DNA from: Wolbachia endosymbiont (group B) of Germaria angustata
GTDB taxonomy: Bacteria; Pseudomonadota; Alphaproteobacteria; Rickettsiales; Anaplasmataceae
Length of the DNA stretch: 64,000 nucleotides
Direction: 5' to 3'
NCBI RefSeq assembly: GCF_964026725.1
Contig: NZ_OZ034691.1
Location: forward strand, 1-64,000
Shown piece by piece: positions 45,147-54,575 of the stretch. A program made the translations under genes and the position numbers. Below the pieces are notes generated by a model, which was not told the origin of the DNA, made no database searches, and saw only the letters and a program-made list of their open reading frames with translations. Position 1 is the stretch's first letter. Every line of letters begins with the position of its first letter.

Positions 45147-46976
45147 ATGAAAAAATTTTTAGAAGGCTTATTGATCTGGTTAGTGATTATTGTTCTTATT
45201 TCAGTTACTTGTATTCAATTTAGCGGAAGTATAGGTAAGAGTAAAACAACCATACCTTTTTCAGAATTTTTAACTAGATTAGAAGATAATGATATAGAAA
45301 ATATTACAATAAGAAACCAAAGCATCGAAGGGAAGTTTAGGGATGGGTCAGCCTTTAACTCAAGTGGTGTTATATATAGTGACTTAATAAAAAGTTTGCA
45401 TGATAGGAAAGTGAAGTTCTCCTTTTCAATTGGAGACTCTGCAATAGGTATAATTGGTGGATTACTTATTCAATGGGTTCCGACGCTTATCTTTATCGGT
45501 TTATTACTTTTCCTTTTTAAACAAACGCAAGCAGGAGGTAATAGAACTATAAGCTTTGGCAAATCAAAAGCTAGGCTTATGACTACTGGAAAAAAAGTGA
45601 CATTTGATGATGTTGCTGGGATTGATGAAGCAAAAGAAGAGTTGGTTGAAATTGTTGATTTTCTTAAACAAAGGCAAAAATTTCAAGTGTTAGGTGGGAA
45701 GATACCAAAAGGATGTCTTTTAATTGGTTCCCCTGGAACTGGTAAAACTCTACTTGCTCGTGCAATTGCAGGTGAAGCTAATGTACCGTTTTTTAGTATT
45801 TCTGGATCTGATTTCGTTGAAATGTTTGTCGGTGTTGGTGCAAGCCGTGTCCGGGATATGTTTGATCAAGGCAAGAAAAATGCTCCTTGTATAATTTTCA
45901 TAGACGAAATAGATGCAGTAGGTAGGCATCGCGGCATTGGTCTTGGTGGCGGTAACGACGAAAGGGAACAAACATTAAACCAGTTACTGGTTGAGATGGA
46001 TGGTTTCGAGTCTAATGAAGGTGTGATAATAGTTGCTGCAACTAACCGTCCAGACGTCCTAGATCCAGCACTACTTAGACCTGGTCGTTTTGACCGACAG
46101 ATTACTATTTCTTTACCTGATATAAATGGGCGTGAAAGAATATTAAATACGCATATAAAGAAAATATCGATAGCACCAGATGTAAACGTAAAAACAGTTG
46201 CTAGGGGAACGCCAGGTTTTTCAGGAGCTGATCTAGCAAATTTAGTGAATGAATCTGCGCTTATTGCTGCAAGAAGAAATAAGAAAATTGTTACCATGGA
46301 TGATTTTGAGTATGCACGTGATAAAGTGATGATGGGTATGGAAAGAAGGTCCTTAGTCATTACAGAAGAAGAAAAAAAGCTTACTGCTTACCATGAAGCT
46401 GGTCATGCAGTAGTTGCAGTTAATATGCCTGCTTCTGATCCTATACACAAAGCAACAATTATTCCACGTGGTAGAGCACTCGGTTTAGTTATGAGACTAC
46501 CAGAAACAGATAGAGTGTCCCTCACAAGAGAAAAGATGCTAGCAGATATAACTGTTGCAATGGGTGGACGTGTGGCAGAAGAGCTAATTTTTGGATATGA
46601 TAAAGTCACAAGCGGCGCATCCTCAGATATAAAACTAGCATCAGATTTATCACGTGCTATGGTGACAAAATGGGGAATGAGTGACAAAATAGGGCCAATA
46701 TATCACAATCGTAAACAAATCACACATGATTCTGAGACGATTTCTGAAGATACGTTAAGACTTATAGATGAGGAAATAAAGAAAGTTGTATTTTCTTGCT
46801 ATGAAAAAGCAAAAGACATTTTAACCAAGCGTAGGAAAGACTTAGAGCTCATTGCTGAAAATCTACTGGAGTTTGAAACTTTAACAGGAGATGAAATAAG
46901 AAACATATTAAGTGGAAAAACAATTGTTAGAAATGAAAATGAAGGTAAAGAAGAGATAAGAAGATCCTCTCTCTAA
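45147..46976 (+). CDS. ftsH: ATP-dependent zinc metalloprotease FtsH
   Basis: Membrane-anchored AAA+ protease that degrades misfolded membrane proteins and regulators. 609 residues: a transmembrane helix at about 7-27, periplasmic domain, second helix at about 108-126, then AAA module with Walker A GSPGTGKT (residue 194; Ser instead of the commoner Pro), pore loop [15 protein letters not shown], Walker [19 protein letters not shown] arginines in [11 protein letters not shown], and zinc site HEAGH at residue 416. The usual full-length form. A shared hairpin lies after the stop. Secure. Confidence 0.98.
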   Translation: MKKFLEGLLIWLVIIVLISVTCIQFSGSIGKSKTTIPFSEFLTRLEDNDIENITIRNQSIEGKFRDGSAFNSSGVIYSDLIKSLHDRKVKFSFSIGDSAIGIIGGLLIQWVPTLIFIGLLLFLFKQTQAGGNRTISFGKSKARLMTTGKKVTFDDVAGIDEAKEELVEIVDFLKQRQKFQVLGGKIPKGCLLIGSPGTGKTLLARAIAGEANVPFFSISGSDFVEMFVGVGASRVRDMFDQGKKNAPCIIFIDEIDAVGRHRGIGLGGGNDEREQTLNQLLVEMDGFESNEGVIIVAATNRPDVLDPALLRPGRFDRQITISLPDINGRERILNTHIKKISIAPDVNVKTVARGTPGFSGADLANLVNESALIAARRNKKIVTMDDFEYARDKVMMGMERRSLVITEEEKKLTAYHEAGHAVVAVNMPASDPIHKATIIPRGRALGLVMRLPETDRVSLTREKMLADITVAMGGRVAEELIFGYDKVTSGASSDIKLASDLSRAMVTKWGMSDKIGPIYHNRKQITHDSETISEDTLRLIDEEIKKVVFSCYEKAKDILTKRRKDLELIAENLLEFETLTGDEIRNILSGKTIVRNENEGKEEIRRSSL

Positions 46977-47027
46977 TTAGATCTGACTTTGATTTAACTG
47001 CTAAAATAAAAATCTTTAACCAGAACC

Positions 47028-47063
47028 TAAAATACAAAGCTATAATTAAACCTCTGTATTTTA
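47028..47063. terminator. Hairpin between convergent ftsH and the 47.1-kb gene
   Basis: TAAAATACA-A-AG ... CT-C-TGTATTTTA: a 9-bp stem, one mismatch and two more pairs, with a 12-base AT-rich loop. T-rich on one side and A-rich on the other, so it may serve both strands. Confidence 0.55.
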
Positions 47064-47099
47064 CCAATGAACTTCCTTGAACATTTTTCCAATTTTTTT

Positions 47100-48101
47100 C
47101 TAAATAACTCTTTGCCTATTTAAATAAGTATGTTCAGTATTAGAGCTTTCCAGACCGCTACTAGGAGAAAGATTAGGTTCTTGACCTTTAAACATCTCTA
47201 TTAGCTTTAATACAGGAGCAGTTCCTGCTACAATAGCTCCTATAACAGCAGTAGCACCCATGATGAGAAGAATCGGTTCTGCAGTGGTGATTACACAAAG
47301 CTCAATACATAAACCAGCAATGACCATACCAACCATTGTACCAATGAAAGCACCTACAATTATGGACGAAACTACAACAATTAATTGTCCTATTTTTGAA
47401 CTAAGTGGTACTTCTCTTTCACGTCTAACAAAATTTGGCCGCATTCGCCTTCCCGCTCTTCTTCTTCCTCTCATTATTGTATATTCATCCCTATTTTCGG
47501 AGAGATTTAGTGATACTTCACTTGGCTGCATTTGTTCTCCTGGTCTTCTTATATTTTCACTCCTGTTTCCAGAGAATAGTTCTCTGTCAGCTGCTCTATC
47601 AAGATCTCTGATGTTATTTAGTATCTCTTGCGTTCTTTGCCTTACTATATTTTCATCCCTGTTGCTAAGGAGAACTCTCCGAGGTTGATTTAGAACATGA
47701 TCTAATCTCTCATAGTTCCTTGCCCTTCTTTCATTCACGTTTTCAAAGAAGTGGAAATTCAGAAATGTTTCTCTTTCACCTCCAACATAACCTCTTGAAT
47801 TTCCCTTTGATCTTCCTCCAACATCCTTAATTTTCTTTTCAAATTTTAATAGCGACTTGTTGTTTAGTCTAACATGATTCTGAGAATCACAAGCAACGAT
47901 CCAGTCTAAAATTGGCATTTTTTGACTATCAAATCCTGTACCATGTTCTATATCATCATTAATGTGTTCTTTTATTTTTTTAATTATCTCTACTGCTCTT
48001 AGCTCCATAGTTTCTATGGTACTATCTTCACTTTCTACCAGTATATTGAAAACAATTCCTAATAACTCCTGTTGTAAATCCTTTCGTTTTTTAATATTCA
48101 T
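47100..48101 (-). CDS. Uncharacterised Arg-rich protein with internal repeats and two membrane helices
   Basis: 333 residues from ATG 48101, which has GAGG six bases upstream (the longer frame to 48113 adds four residues without a better site). N-terminal helical domain (about 1-110), then a polar Arg/Asn-rich region (about 120-225) with three imperfect repeats of roughly 30 residues carrying an L-x-S-x-NR-x-E-N/Y core (LLSNRDENIVRQR, LFSGNRSENIRRPG, NLSENRDEYTIMRG). Two Gly/Ala-rich hydrophobic helices follow (about 245-275 and 278-305) and a polar tail. No family recognised. Repeats plus membrane hairpin suggest a host-interface or membrane-remodelling protein, by inference only. Confidence 0.72.
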   Translation of the reverse strand: MNIKKRKDLQQELLGIVFNILVESEDSTIETMELRAVEIIKKIKEHINDDIEHGTGFDSQKMPILDWIVACDSQNHVRLNNKSLLKFEKKIKDVGGRSKGNSRGYVGGERETFLNFHFFENVNERRARNYERLDHVLNQPRRVLLSNRDENIVRQRTQEILNNIRDLDRAADRELFSGNRSENIRRPGEQMQPSEVSLNLSENRDEYTIMRGRRRAGRRMRPNFVRREREVPLSSKIGQLIVVVSSIIVGAFIGTMVGMVIAGLCIELCVITTAEPILLIMGATAVIGAIVAGTAPVLKLIEMFKGQEPNLSPSSGLESSNTEHTYLNRQRVI

Positions 48102-48337
48102 AATTAGCCTCAACTTTTATATGCTATTTTGCCAAAATAATTTTACCAAATAAGTAATATATATACAATAATTCTCGTTTAAAAATTTTTTTACATTGGC
48201 CTATCTAAGTTATGTTTTAGGATGTAAAAGCTTCTTACTTTAATAATTTATTAAAGTAAACCATATATGGATTGCTATTTAGGAGCAGCTGTTGTACTTT
48301 AATCAGAAGGTACAGTAATGTAAGAAGGAGGTACTTT

Positions 48338-48832
48338 ATGTCTTTAAAAAAGAAAATTTCTGAGTTTATAGAGGAACAGCTTGATATAAAATACCATGAC
48401 AATTACTTGGCTTACACTATACACAATTGGGCTGCAAGTGAAATATCTAGATCTGTCGCTCTGTGTATAATTGGTTGTGGCGATTGTGAGATTAAGTATC
48501 AAGGTATTGCTAATTCATTTAACATAACGAAAGAAGAAATTAACCAAAGTAATATAGAAAGCATAAAAAATAAGATAGAAAGTGAAGCTAGAAAAGAAGG
48601 TAGTGAATTTTCCGAGTTGATTTCTAAAATGGATCAATCGATGAAAGAACAAAGTGAAAAGTCTATTATACAGATTTTAAATTCATCTGCTGAAGAGATG
48701 TTAAGGAGTTTTTATGGTAGTTCTATACAGAGGACAGAGGATAAAGAAGTTAGTGTATCCTCTGCTTCACATGAAGAGCCTGCTACAGAAGATTCGGAAA
48801 ATACTGTTAATTCTGATCTTTTATCAATTTAA
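48338..48832 (+). CDS. Uncharacterised helical protein with Ser/Glu-rich tail, 164 aa
   Basis: Start is ATG 48338, preceded by AAGGAGG at the right distance; a longer frame to 48272 adds an Arg/Cys-rich leader that looks non-coding. The protein opens MSLKKKISEFIEEQLDIKY, has an amphipathic helical body with a Cys patch (ALCIIGCGDCEIKY), and ends in an acidic disordered tail (SSASHEEPATEDSENT). No membrane segment, no family recognised. It stands alone between two intergenic gaps. Strong ribosome-binding site supports expression. Confidence 0.72.
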   Translation: MSLKKKISEFIEEQLDIKYHDNYLAYTIHNWAASEISRSVALCIIGCGDCEIKYQGIANSFNITKEEINQSNIESIKNKIESEARKEGSEFSELISKMDQSMKEQSEKSIIQILNSSAEEMLRSFYGSSIQRTEDKEVSVSSASHEEPATEDSENTVNSDLLSI

Positions 48833-49008
48833 CCAGCTCCCTCATATAAATTTTTCTGTACCCAAGCTATATGTTTGTGAGAGGATAGTAAGCACTACAT
48901 TTTTCTATTTCCATTATAATAGGTTCGTCTATTTTCATGATGATCTTACTATTTGTACTCTGTCTAGGACTAAGCAATAGAAATAGTAGGATAACAGTAG
49001 TCAACCAA

Positions 49009-49037
49009 GATTCCAGCATCACGTACTAGGATGATAT
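49009..49037. repeat. Decayed palindromic element upstream of pdhC
   Basis: ATTCCAGCATCACGTACTAGGATGAT: same architecture as the 23-base core hairpin (ATTCCAGCG...CGCTGGAAT in ribD) but with several mismatches. It is in the 284-base gap before pdhC, which otherwise shows no gene. Confidence 0.6.
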
Positions 49038-49116
49038 AAGTATCATAATTTACGATTAGATTGACATAGGGTAAAGAGTAAATTAAAAATTAAATAGATC
49101 TTTTAATGCAGAATAA

Positions 49117-50379
49117 ATGCCTATAGAAATATTGATGCCTGCTCTTTCCCCAACAATGAGTAAAACTGGAGGAAAAATTGTAAAGTGGTGTAAAAAAGAA
49201 CAAGATAAAGTTGAAATAGGTGATGTAATCGCTGAAATTGAGACTGATAAAGCCATAATGGAGTTTGAATCTGTCGATGAAGGAGTTTTAGCAAAAATTT
49301 TAGTGTCGGAAGGAACAAGTGGCGTACCTGTAAATCAACTGATAGCTCTAATGTTAGAGGAAGGGGAAGATAAAAGCGCACTTGATTTAGCTTCTGCCGT
49401 CAATACCAAGGTTGAGAAGGAGGTTGAAGCCGATTTTTCAGTATCATCCAACTCTTCGATTTCATCTAGCTCTTCAATGTCATCCCAGTGTGTGACACTG
49501 GGATCTAAAAAAGAGGATAGAGCAACAGAAAATAGAATAAAAGTAAGCCCCTTAGCTAAAAAAATAGCTCAAAATGAAGGTGTTGATATAAAGCGATTGA
49601 AAGGTACAGGTCCATATGGTCGTATCATCAAAGCTGATGTATTAGAATTTTTAGATCAAACTAAAAGCTATGAGAGATTTGAGGAAAATACAACATTTGA
49701 AGTAAGCAATATGCGCCAAGTGATAGCGCAGCGCCTAGTTGAATCTAAGCAAAATATTCCACACTTTTATTTAACTGTAGACTGCCACGTTGATAAGCTA
49801 ATATCGCTCAAAAATGAGGTTAATTCAGCAAATGAAAACAATAAAGTAACAATTAATGACTTAATTATAAAAGCTGTGGCTTTCAGCATGAAAAAATTTC
49901 CTGATATAAACTCATCGTGGATAGATACTAAAATAGTAAGATACTCAAATATAGATATCTCAATTGCTGTGGCGCTTGAGGATGGACTGATTACTCCTAT
50001 AGTAAAAAATGCTGATGAAAAAAGTGTTTTATCTATATCAAAAGAAGTGAAAGATTTAGTAAGTAGGGCAAGATCTGGAAAACTAAAGCCTGAAGAATTT
50101 CAAGGAGGAGGATTTACTATCTCCAACTTAGGCATGTTTGGTATAAAAACTTTCAGCGCTATAATCAATCCACCGCAATCTTGCATTATGGCTGTTGGTG
50201 AATCTAAAAAACAGCCGATTGTCATAGGTGAAAAAATAGAGATAGCAGAGATAATGACAGTTACTCTCTCTGTTGACCACAGAGCAGTTGATGGAGCACT
50301 CGGAGCAAAATTTTTAAATGCCTTTAAGTACTATATAGAAAACCCTACGGTGATGCTTCTTGAGCCTTTATTATTATAA
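49117..50379 (+). CDS. pdhC: Pyruvate dehydrogenase E2 (dihydrolipoamide acetyltransferase)
   Basis: Core of the pyruvate dehydrogenase complex, transferring acetyl groups from lipoyl-lysine to CoA. 420 residues: lipoyl domain (1-80, lipoyl lysine in EIETDKAIMEFES), Ser-rich linker, E3-binding domain (about 145-180: RIKVSPLAKKIAQNEGVDIK, then LKGTGPYGRIIKADV), and catalytic domain ending in TLSVDHRAVDGALGAKFL with the active His and Asp. The linker contains an in-frame palindromic element (SSQCVTLGSKKED). Disordered linkers tolerate such inserts. Only one lipoyl domain, as in other Rickettsiales. Secure. Confidence 0.97.
   Translation: MPIEILMPALSPTMSKTGGKIVKWCKKEQDKVEIGDVIAEIETDKAIMEFESVDEGVLAKILVSEGTSGVPVNQLIALMLEEGEDKSALDLASAVNTKVEKEVEADFSVSSNSSISSSSSMSSQCVTLGSKKEDRATENRIKVSPLAKKIAQNEGVDIKRLKGTGPYGRIIKADVLEFLDQTKSYERFEENTTFEVSNMRQVIAQRLVESKQNIPHFYLTVDCHVDKLISLKNEVNSANENNKVTINDLIIKAVAFSMKKFPDINSSWIDTKIVRYSNIDISIAVALEDGLITPIVKNADEKSVLSISKEVKDLVSRARSGKLKPEEFQGGGFTISNLGMFGIKTFSAIINPPQSCIMAVGESKKQPIVIGEKIEIAEIMTVTLSVDHRAVDGALGAKFLNAFKYYIENPTVMLLEPLLL
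49482..49504. repeat. Palindromic core inside the pdhC linker
   Basis: Perfect ten-base stem ATCCCAGTGT/ACACTGGGAT with loop GTG, read through as S-Q-C-V-T-L-G-S. It is in the disordered linker between lipoyl and E3-binding domains. Confidence 0.85.
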
Positions 50380-50436
50380 TAAAATTAATACCTCTTAATT
50401 TATACTTTTATTAATTGATAGGTTTAGAGGTAAAAT

Positions 50437-51198
50437 ATGACTGATAAAAAGATAGAAAAACGTAGTATATTTTTTGATGCTGCAAAATCAAAATTTTCAA
50501 ACGATAGGTTTCAAATAGATTCCTCGTCTAATGAGTCAATGGATACCATTGATAAAAAATTTAAGTATGAAGTGAAACTTCCAGGTGTTATTCACACTAC
50601 GACAAGAAAAAATAATGTTGGAAGCGGATTAAATGAGTTAGATCTAAAAAAGAAAAACGAAAACTCTTTCAAGACATCAATAAAGAATATTGAAGAATCA
50701 GATAGTAAGAGAAACCAAAGTCATTTGCTGTCTCAGGAAGACTCATTTCCAGAACTACCAGCATGTGCATATAAGCCAGCACTGCTGCCAAAACCATCAA
50801 AAGAAAAAATAAAGGAAGCTGTAGATAAAATGCGCAATAATAGAAAAGCTCATAATTCTGCAAGTGTTGAAAATGGTGTTAGTTCAGACAGGTTCAAAGT
50901 GCGCCCGTTCTTATGTAGTGATATAGATGGATATGTAGCTCCTGACAAACGTGACCGTAATATAGAAAGGTGTAGGGTTACACATGATAGCAGTAAGCTT
51001 GAAGCACAAATGGAAAGAAAGCATGGGTTTCAATCAGATCCAAGTGTTAAGCATGTAAAGGCTGATACTGTAGTATGTTCTATTACTAAAGGTCATGACA
51101 AAAAAGGCGTTAAATCTGATGTCTCATATACACAAGAGCCTACATCAGAAATGTCTAAGGTTAATGTGAGAGAATTAGCAAATAGGTTCCGTGGCTAA
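50437..51198 (+). CDS. Uncharacterised Lys/Ser-rich, mostly disordered protein, 253 aa
   Basis: No recognised domain, no signal peptide and no membrane helix. Composition is dominated by Lys, Ser, Asp and Asn (MTDKKIEKRSIFFDAAKSKF, DLKKKNENSFKTSIKNIEES) with few hydrophobic blocks, so most of it is probably disordered. Short possible interaction motifs are FPELPACAYKPALLPKPSKE in the middle and VNVRELANRFRG at the C-terminus. It starts 57 bases after pdhC and is followed by a hairpin terminator. It could be a structural, regulatory or secreted protein; nothing decides this. Confidence 0.68.
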   Translation: MTDKKIEKRSIFFDAAKSKFSNDRFQIDSSSNESMDTIDKKFKYEVKLPGVIHTTTRKNNVGSGLNELDLKKKNENSFKTSIKNIEESDSKRNQSHLLSQEDSFPELPACAYKPALLPKPSKEKIKEAVDKMRNNRKAHNSASVENGVSSDRFKVRPFLCSDIDGYVAPDKRDRNIERCRVTHDSSKLEAQMERKHGFQSDPSVKHVKADTVVCSITKGHDKKGVKSDVSYTQEPTSEMSKVNVRELANRFRG

Positions 51199-51263
51199 TC
51201 ATTATTGGATTTTTCGAATAACAATTGCTTAAGATTTTATAAACTGTGCATATAGTACTCTAT

Positions 51264-51299
51264 AAGAGAAAGAGAAGTGTGACAACTTCTCTCTTTCTT
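51264..51299. terminator. Bidirectional hairpin terminator
   Basis: Long imperfect inverted repeat AAGAGAAAGAGAAGT ... ACTTCTCTCTTTCTT with six loop bases, one mismatch and one G-T pair. It lies after the 50.4-kb gene and overlaps the last codon of the convergent exporter gene, so it probably serves both. Confidence 0.75.
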
Positions 51300-53043
51300 A
51301 ACCACTTGCTGAATAACGTTTATCTTCTGTGGCATCTGGTGATGGAGCAACTAATCTACTCAAAATCTCATCTTTTGGTCCCATAGCATAAATAACCCCA
51401 TCTGACATGACGATCACTGTATTGACTACAGATAGTAGCTGTAGCTTATGAGTGATGATAACAGTGGTAGTATTTTGCTCTCTTGCAACATTGATTGCAT
51501 TAATCAAGCGCGCCTCTCCATTACTGTCTAAGTTAGCATTCGGTTCATCAAGCACTAAAAGCTTAGTATTACCATAGAAAGCCCTTGCAAGTCCAAGAAG
51601 CTGTTTTTGGCCACCAGAGAGTATTACTCCTCCAGGTCCTCCTATTGTTGTATCATACCCATTTGGTAAGCTCAGTATTAATTCATGTATTCCTGCAATT
51701 TTTGCTGCTTTGATTATTTCTTCAGGATTTGGATCTGGTCTCATGCGGGTAATATTAGCTTTAACGCTCGTGTTAAATAACTCAATATCTTGAGGTAAGT
51801 AACCAACATAATTACCAAAGTTCTCTCGATTCCAAGTATATACATCAGCGCCATCTAGTCTGACTACACCTGATATGGGTTTCCAAACACCAACGGTTAG
51901 TTTTGCAATGGTCGACTTACCAGAAGCACTTGCACCAATAACACCAACAACATTCCCTGGTTCTATTACAAATGAGATTCCTTTTACTGTTGGCTTATTG
52001 CTCCCATAAGGAGTAAAAAATACCCTATCAAATTCCAACTTCCCTTCAGGCTCTGGTAGAGCCATAGTTTGCTCTCTTTTTGGGGATGTTAGTATAAGTC
52101 TTTGTAGCCTCTCATATGACATTCTGGCTTGATTTAAAAATTTCCAAGTATGAACTGCTGCATCAAATGGAGCCAATACTCTACCCATCAAAATCGAGGC
52201 AGCAATGATACTACCGGCAGTTTTGTGAGCTGTAATTGCAAGTAATGCGCCTGTTCCAATTACTGATATTTGCAGAGTTGAGCGTAGAAACTTAGTAATT
52301 CCAGTAATCACATTAGAACGATTCTGCGCTGTAATTTGCATTGCACGATTTTGATCATTCCGTTTACACCAATCAGAAACTATAAATTCTGACATGCCCA
52401 TAGCTTCAACCACCTCTGCGTTTCTTGTTGCAACATCTATAGCATTAATATTGCGTATAGTTTCTTCATTGGTTTCTTGCAATATACGCTTAGTGGCAAA
52501 TTCATTCCATACTGCCATTGAAACTAATATAATGATCCCGGCAATAGCTATAAACCCTGTAGAGGTATGTATCATAAAGATCACAACAAGGTAAATTAGC
52601 GACCATGGAGTATCGAACAGTGAAAATATACCATTTCCTGTAATGAAATTTTTTATTACTCCAAGATCTCGTATTGCTTCACCACTTGAAGTTGAGCTTT
52701 GTACTGATGTTAACCTGATTGACCTTACTATTAGATCTGGTGTTGCAGTTTTATCAATCCAATCACCAATTTTAGCCATAGCTAAATATCGACAAGTTTC
52801 AAGCATTGCAGAACATGCAAACGCAGATAAAGTAATAATCGTCAGCATAACTAGTGTTGACACACTCTCGCTCGATATCACTCGATCAAGTACCTGAGAG
52901 GTATAAAGTGGCAAAAATAACATTAACGCATTAATCCCTGAGCTAAACCAGAAAATGAACCAAAATGCACTCTTGCACTTCTCTAGACAAGTATATAGTA
53001 TACTTTGCTTTAATTCCTTTTTTATTGACGGAGTGATTTTCAC
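51298..53043 (-). CDS. Type I secretion ABC exporter (PrtD/HlyB-like)
   Basis: 581-residue half-transporter that exports proteins together with a membrane-fusion protein and TolC. Six-helix membrane domain (about 25-300, opening with SGINALMLFLPLYTSQVLDR, a phrase typical of PrtD/AprD exporters) and ATPase domain: Walker A GASASGKST, Q-loop YVGYLPQDIELF, signature LSGGQKQLLGLARAF, Walker B LLVLDEPNANLD, H-loop VIITHK. No C39 peptidase domain, so it belongs to the PrtD class without leader cleavage. Fusion-protein and TolC genes are not in the window. Wolbachia ankyrin proteins are among suggested substrates, and a large ankyrin gene lies just upstream. Confidence 0.92.
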   Translation of the reverse strand: MKITPSIKKELKQSILYTCLEKCKSAFWFIFWFSSGINALMLFLPLYTSQVLDRVISSESVSTLVMLTIITLSAFACSAMLETCRYLAMAKIGDWIDKTATPDLIVRSIRLTSVQSSTSSGEAIRDLGVIKNFITGNGIFSLFDTPWSLIYLVVIFMIHTSTGFIAIAGIIILVSMAVWNEFATKRILQETNEETIRNINAIDVATRNAEVVEAMGMSEFIVSDWCKRNDQNRAMQITAQNRSNVITGITKFLRSTLQISVIGTGALLAITAHKTAGSIIAASILMGRVLAPFDAAVHTWKFLNQARMSYERLQRLILTSPKREQTMALPEPEGKLEFDRVFFTPYGSNKPTVKGISFVIEPGNVVGVIGASASGKSTIAKLTVGVWKPISGVVRLDGADVYTWNRENFGNYVGYLPQDIELFNTSVKANITRMRPDPNPEEIIKAAKIAGIHELILSLPNGYDTTIGGPGGVILSGGQKQLLGLARAFYGNTKLLVLDEPNANLDSNGEARLINAINVAREQNTTTVIITHKLQLLSVVNTVIVMSDGVIYAMGPKDEILSRLVAPSPDATEDKRYSASG

Positions 53044-53178
53044 AATCTTCCTTTTATTTAATTATATGTACCATATATAGTTTTTATTTCAAAAGTATTA
53101 ACAGTTATTGCCTTACCATATCATTAATGTAATAAAATATTAATGATATGCGAATATAAACTTTTTCATGGAAATTTA

Positions 53179-53228
53179 GCAAGGCTATCTAATTTCTTCT
53201 CTACTATAACCTTATACGATAGCCTTGC
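53179..53228. repeat. Inverted repeat with 28-base loop
   Basis: Perfect 11-base arms GCAAGGCTATC (53179-53189) and GATAGCCTTGC (53218-53228). It lies 100 bases past the end of the ankyrin gene and 136 bases before the exporter start, on the same transcript if they are joined. No T-run follows, so it is not a standard terminator; it may be an operator or a processing site. Confidence 0.6.
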
Positions 53229-53327
53229 CAATTGTTCTACGTTTTTCTTATCCACTACTCAATGACAGTTCTTACTATCACTCCTCTGAAAGTTGATGCT
53301 ATCAGAGTCAGTGACTACAATCTGCAT

Positions 53328-54575
53328 CTATTTTCCTCTTTCTATATGATCAGGAAGTATTACATATTCCAATGATCTAGCTGTAATTGCTCTTTTTCTC
53401 ACACAAGATGGACTTGAATATACCCTTGGTCTATATCTTTCGAATTTAAAACAGTCAACAGTAATCCCCTCCTCAAAGTTAGAAAGTATTAGAGATAGAG
53501 ATTTACTAACTTCCTTATCACTCACAGGATTATTTGCACTACCATAACTCACATGACGCGCTGCACTATGATTGTTACCACACTCTTCTCTTGAGGTTGA
53601 ACTGCTTGGATTAAAAGGAGTCGAAAATATTGAATACCCATTGGTATCACCAAATCGTTTTATCAACCCACAGTTTTCTTCATTCATTTTTGTAATATTC
53701 TCGTGATTAGCACCTTCTGATAAGCTTGATGAAGCGATAAGATCTTCTTTTTTCTTACTAAAGATATTGCCTATTTTTAGCTTAGTTGCAACATTCTTGA
53801 ATTTGTTTTTCGGAGCTTTTGGTTTAATTTTTGAATTCTCATTTATAGTAATTACACATGATGGATTATCTAACTTGTCCATTGTATTTTGTACTCTACT
53901 GTTGCGTCTTGAACACAGACTAAGTTTTGCTGTTAAATCATTCAAAACAGGTGAACTTTTTCTACCTTCTAAAGACTTATTCGAACATAGTAGTGCACTA
54001 CCACCCCTACTCATTTTCTGAGGAGAAATATTGAGTTTGTCTTTACTCTCTAATCTAGTTTCATGCGTAAACTTGTAAAGTTCATTTTCCAATCGTGAAA
54101 TATCTTCTGCATTCTTTATTAATAGTTCCAATATTGAGTTGTATTCCTCCAAATCATGATCCCCTACTTTTGTCTTAGCTAACTTTCCTGTAGCCTCTTC
54201 AATTCTGTTCATTTTTTCAGTATAGTTTTCTATCTTACGTTTAACAGGTTCTTTTTGAAGGCCAATCACTAAGTTGTATAAGATAAGTAAAAATGATATC
54301 GAAGAAAATGCAATGGAAATCCAGGTAGAAATTTCTTCCTTTTCAGATTCTGCATTATTATACTTAATGCAAACAGAAATAATCACACTTGATATTGACA
54401 TGGCCAGATTATAGTAGTCTAGAAGCTTTTTGCTTCTTTCTTGATCTTCCATATTAAGTTTATCATATTTCCTTTTTTTGTTTTCCCTTATTTCATAAAA
54501 GAAATCTAAAAATAACCTCAAGATATTTGTGTCACCATGTTTAAAAGCATAATCTAAAGCTGTTTTTTTTTGCAT
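53328..54575 (-). CDS. C-terminal part of the large ankyrin protein (separated by a frameshift)
   Basis: 415 codons from ATG 54575, but that ATG is inside the end of the upstream frame. The first residues (KKTALDYAFKHGDTNILRLF) are the last ankyrin repeat of the upstream ORF, which is out of frame by one base at a run of nine A. It continues with two hydrophobic helices (about 55-73 and 85-108: LAMSISSVIISVCI, ISIAFSSISFLLILYNLVIG) and a polar Ser/Arg-rich cytoplasmic-type tail of nearly 300 residues with no recognised domain. Joined to the previous ORF it gives a protein of about 1,200 residues. Start codon choice here is probably artefactual. Confidence 0.75.
   Translation of the reverse strand: MQKKTALDYAFKHGDTNILRLFLDFFYEIRENKKRKYDKLNMEDQERSKKLLDYYNLAMSISSVIISVCIKYNNAESEKEEISTWISIAFSSISFLLILYNLVIGLQKEPVKRKIENYTEKMNRIEEATGKLAKTKVGDHDLEEYNSILELLIKNAEDISRLENELYKFTHETRLESKDKLNISPQKMSRGGSALLCSNKSLEGRKSSPVLNDLTAKLSLCSRRNSRVQNTMDKLDNPSCVITINENSKIKPKAPKNKFKNVATKLKIGNIFSKKKEDLIASSSLSEGANHENITKMNEENCGLIKRFGDTNGYSIFSTPFNPSSSTSREECGNNHSAARHVSYGSANNPVSDKEVSKSLSLILSNFEEGITVDCFKFERYRPRVYSSPSCVRKRAITARSLEYVILPDHIERGK

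Noticed and set aside
45866..46360. 164-codon minus-strand ORF opposite ftsH
   Set aside because: Antisense of the conserved AAA module of ftsH; no ribosome-binding site or domain of its own.
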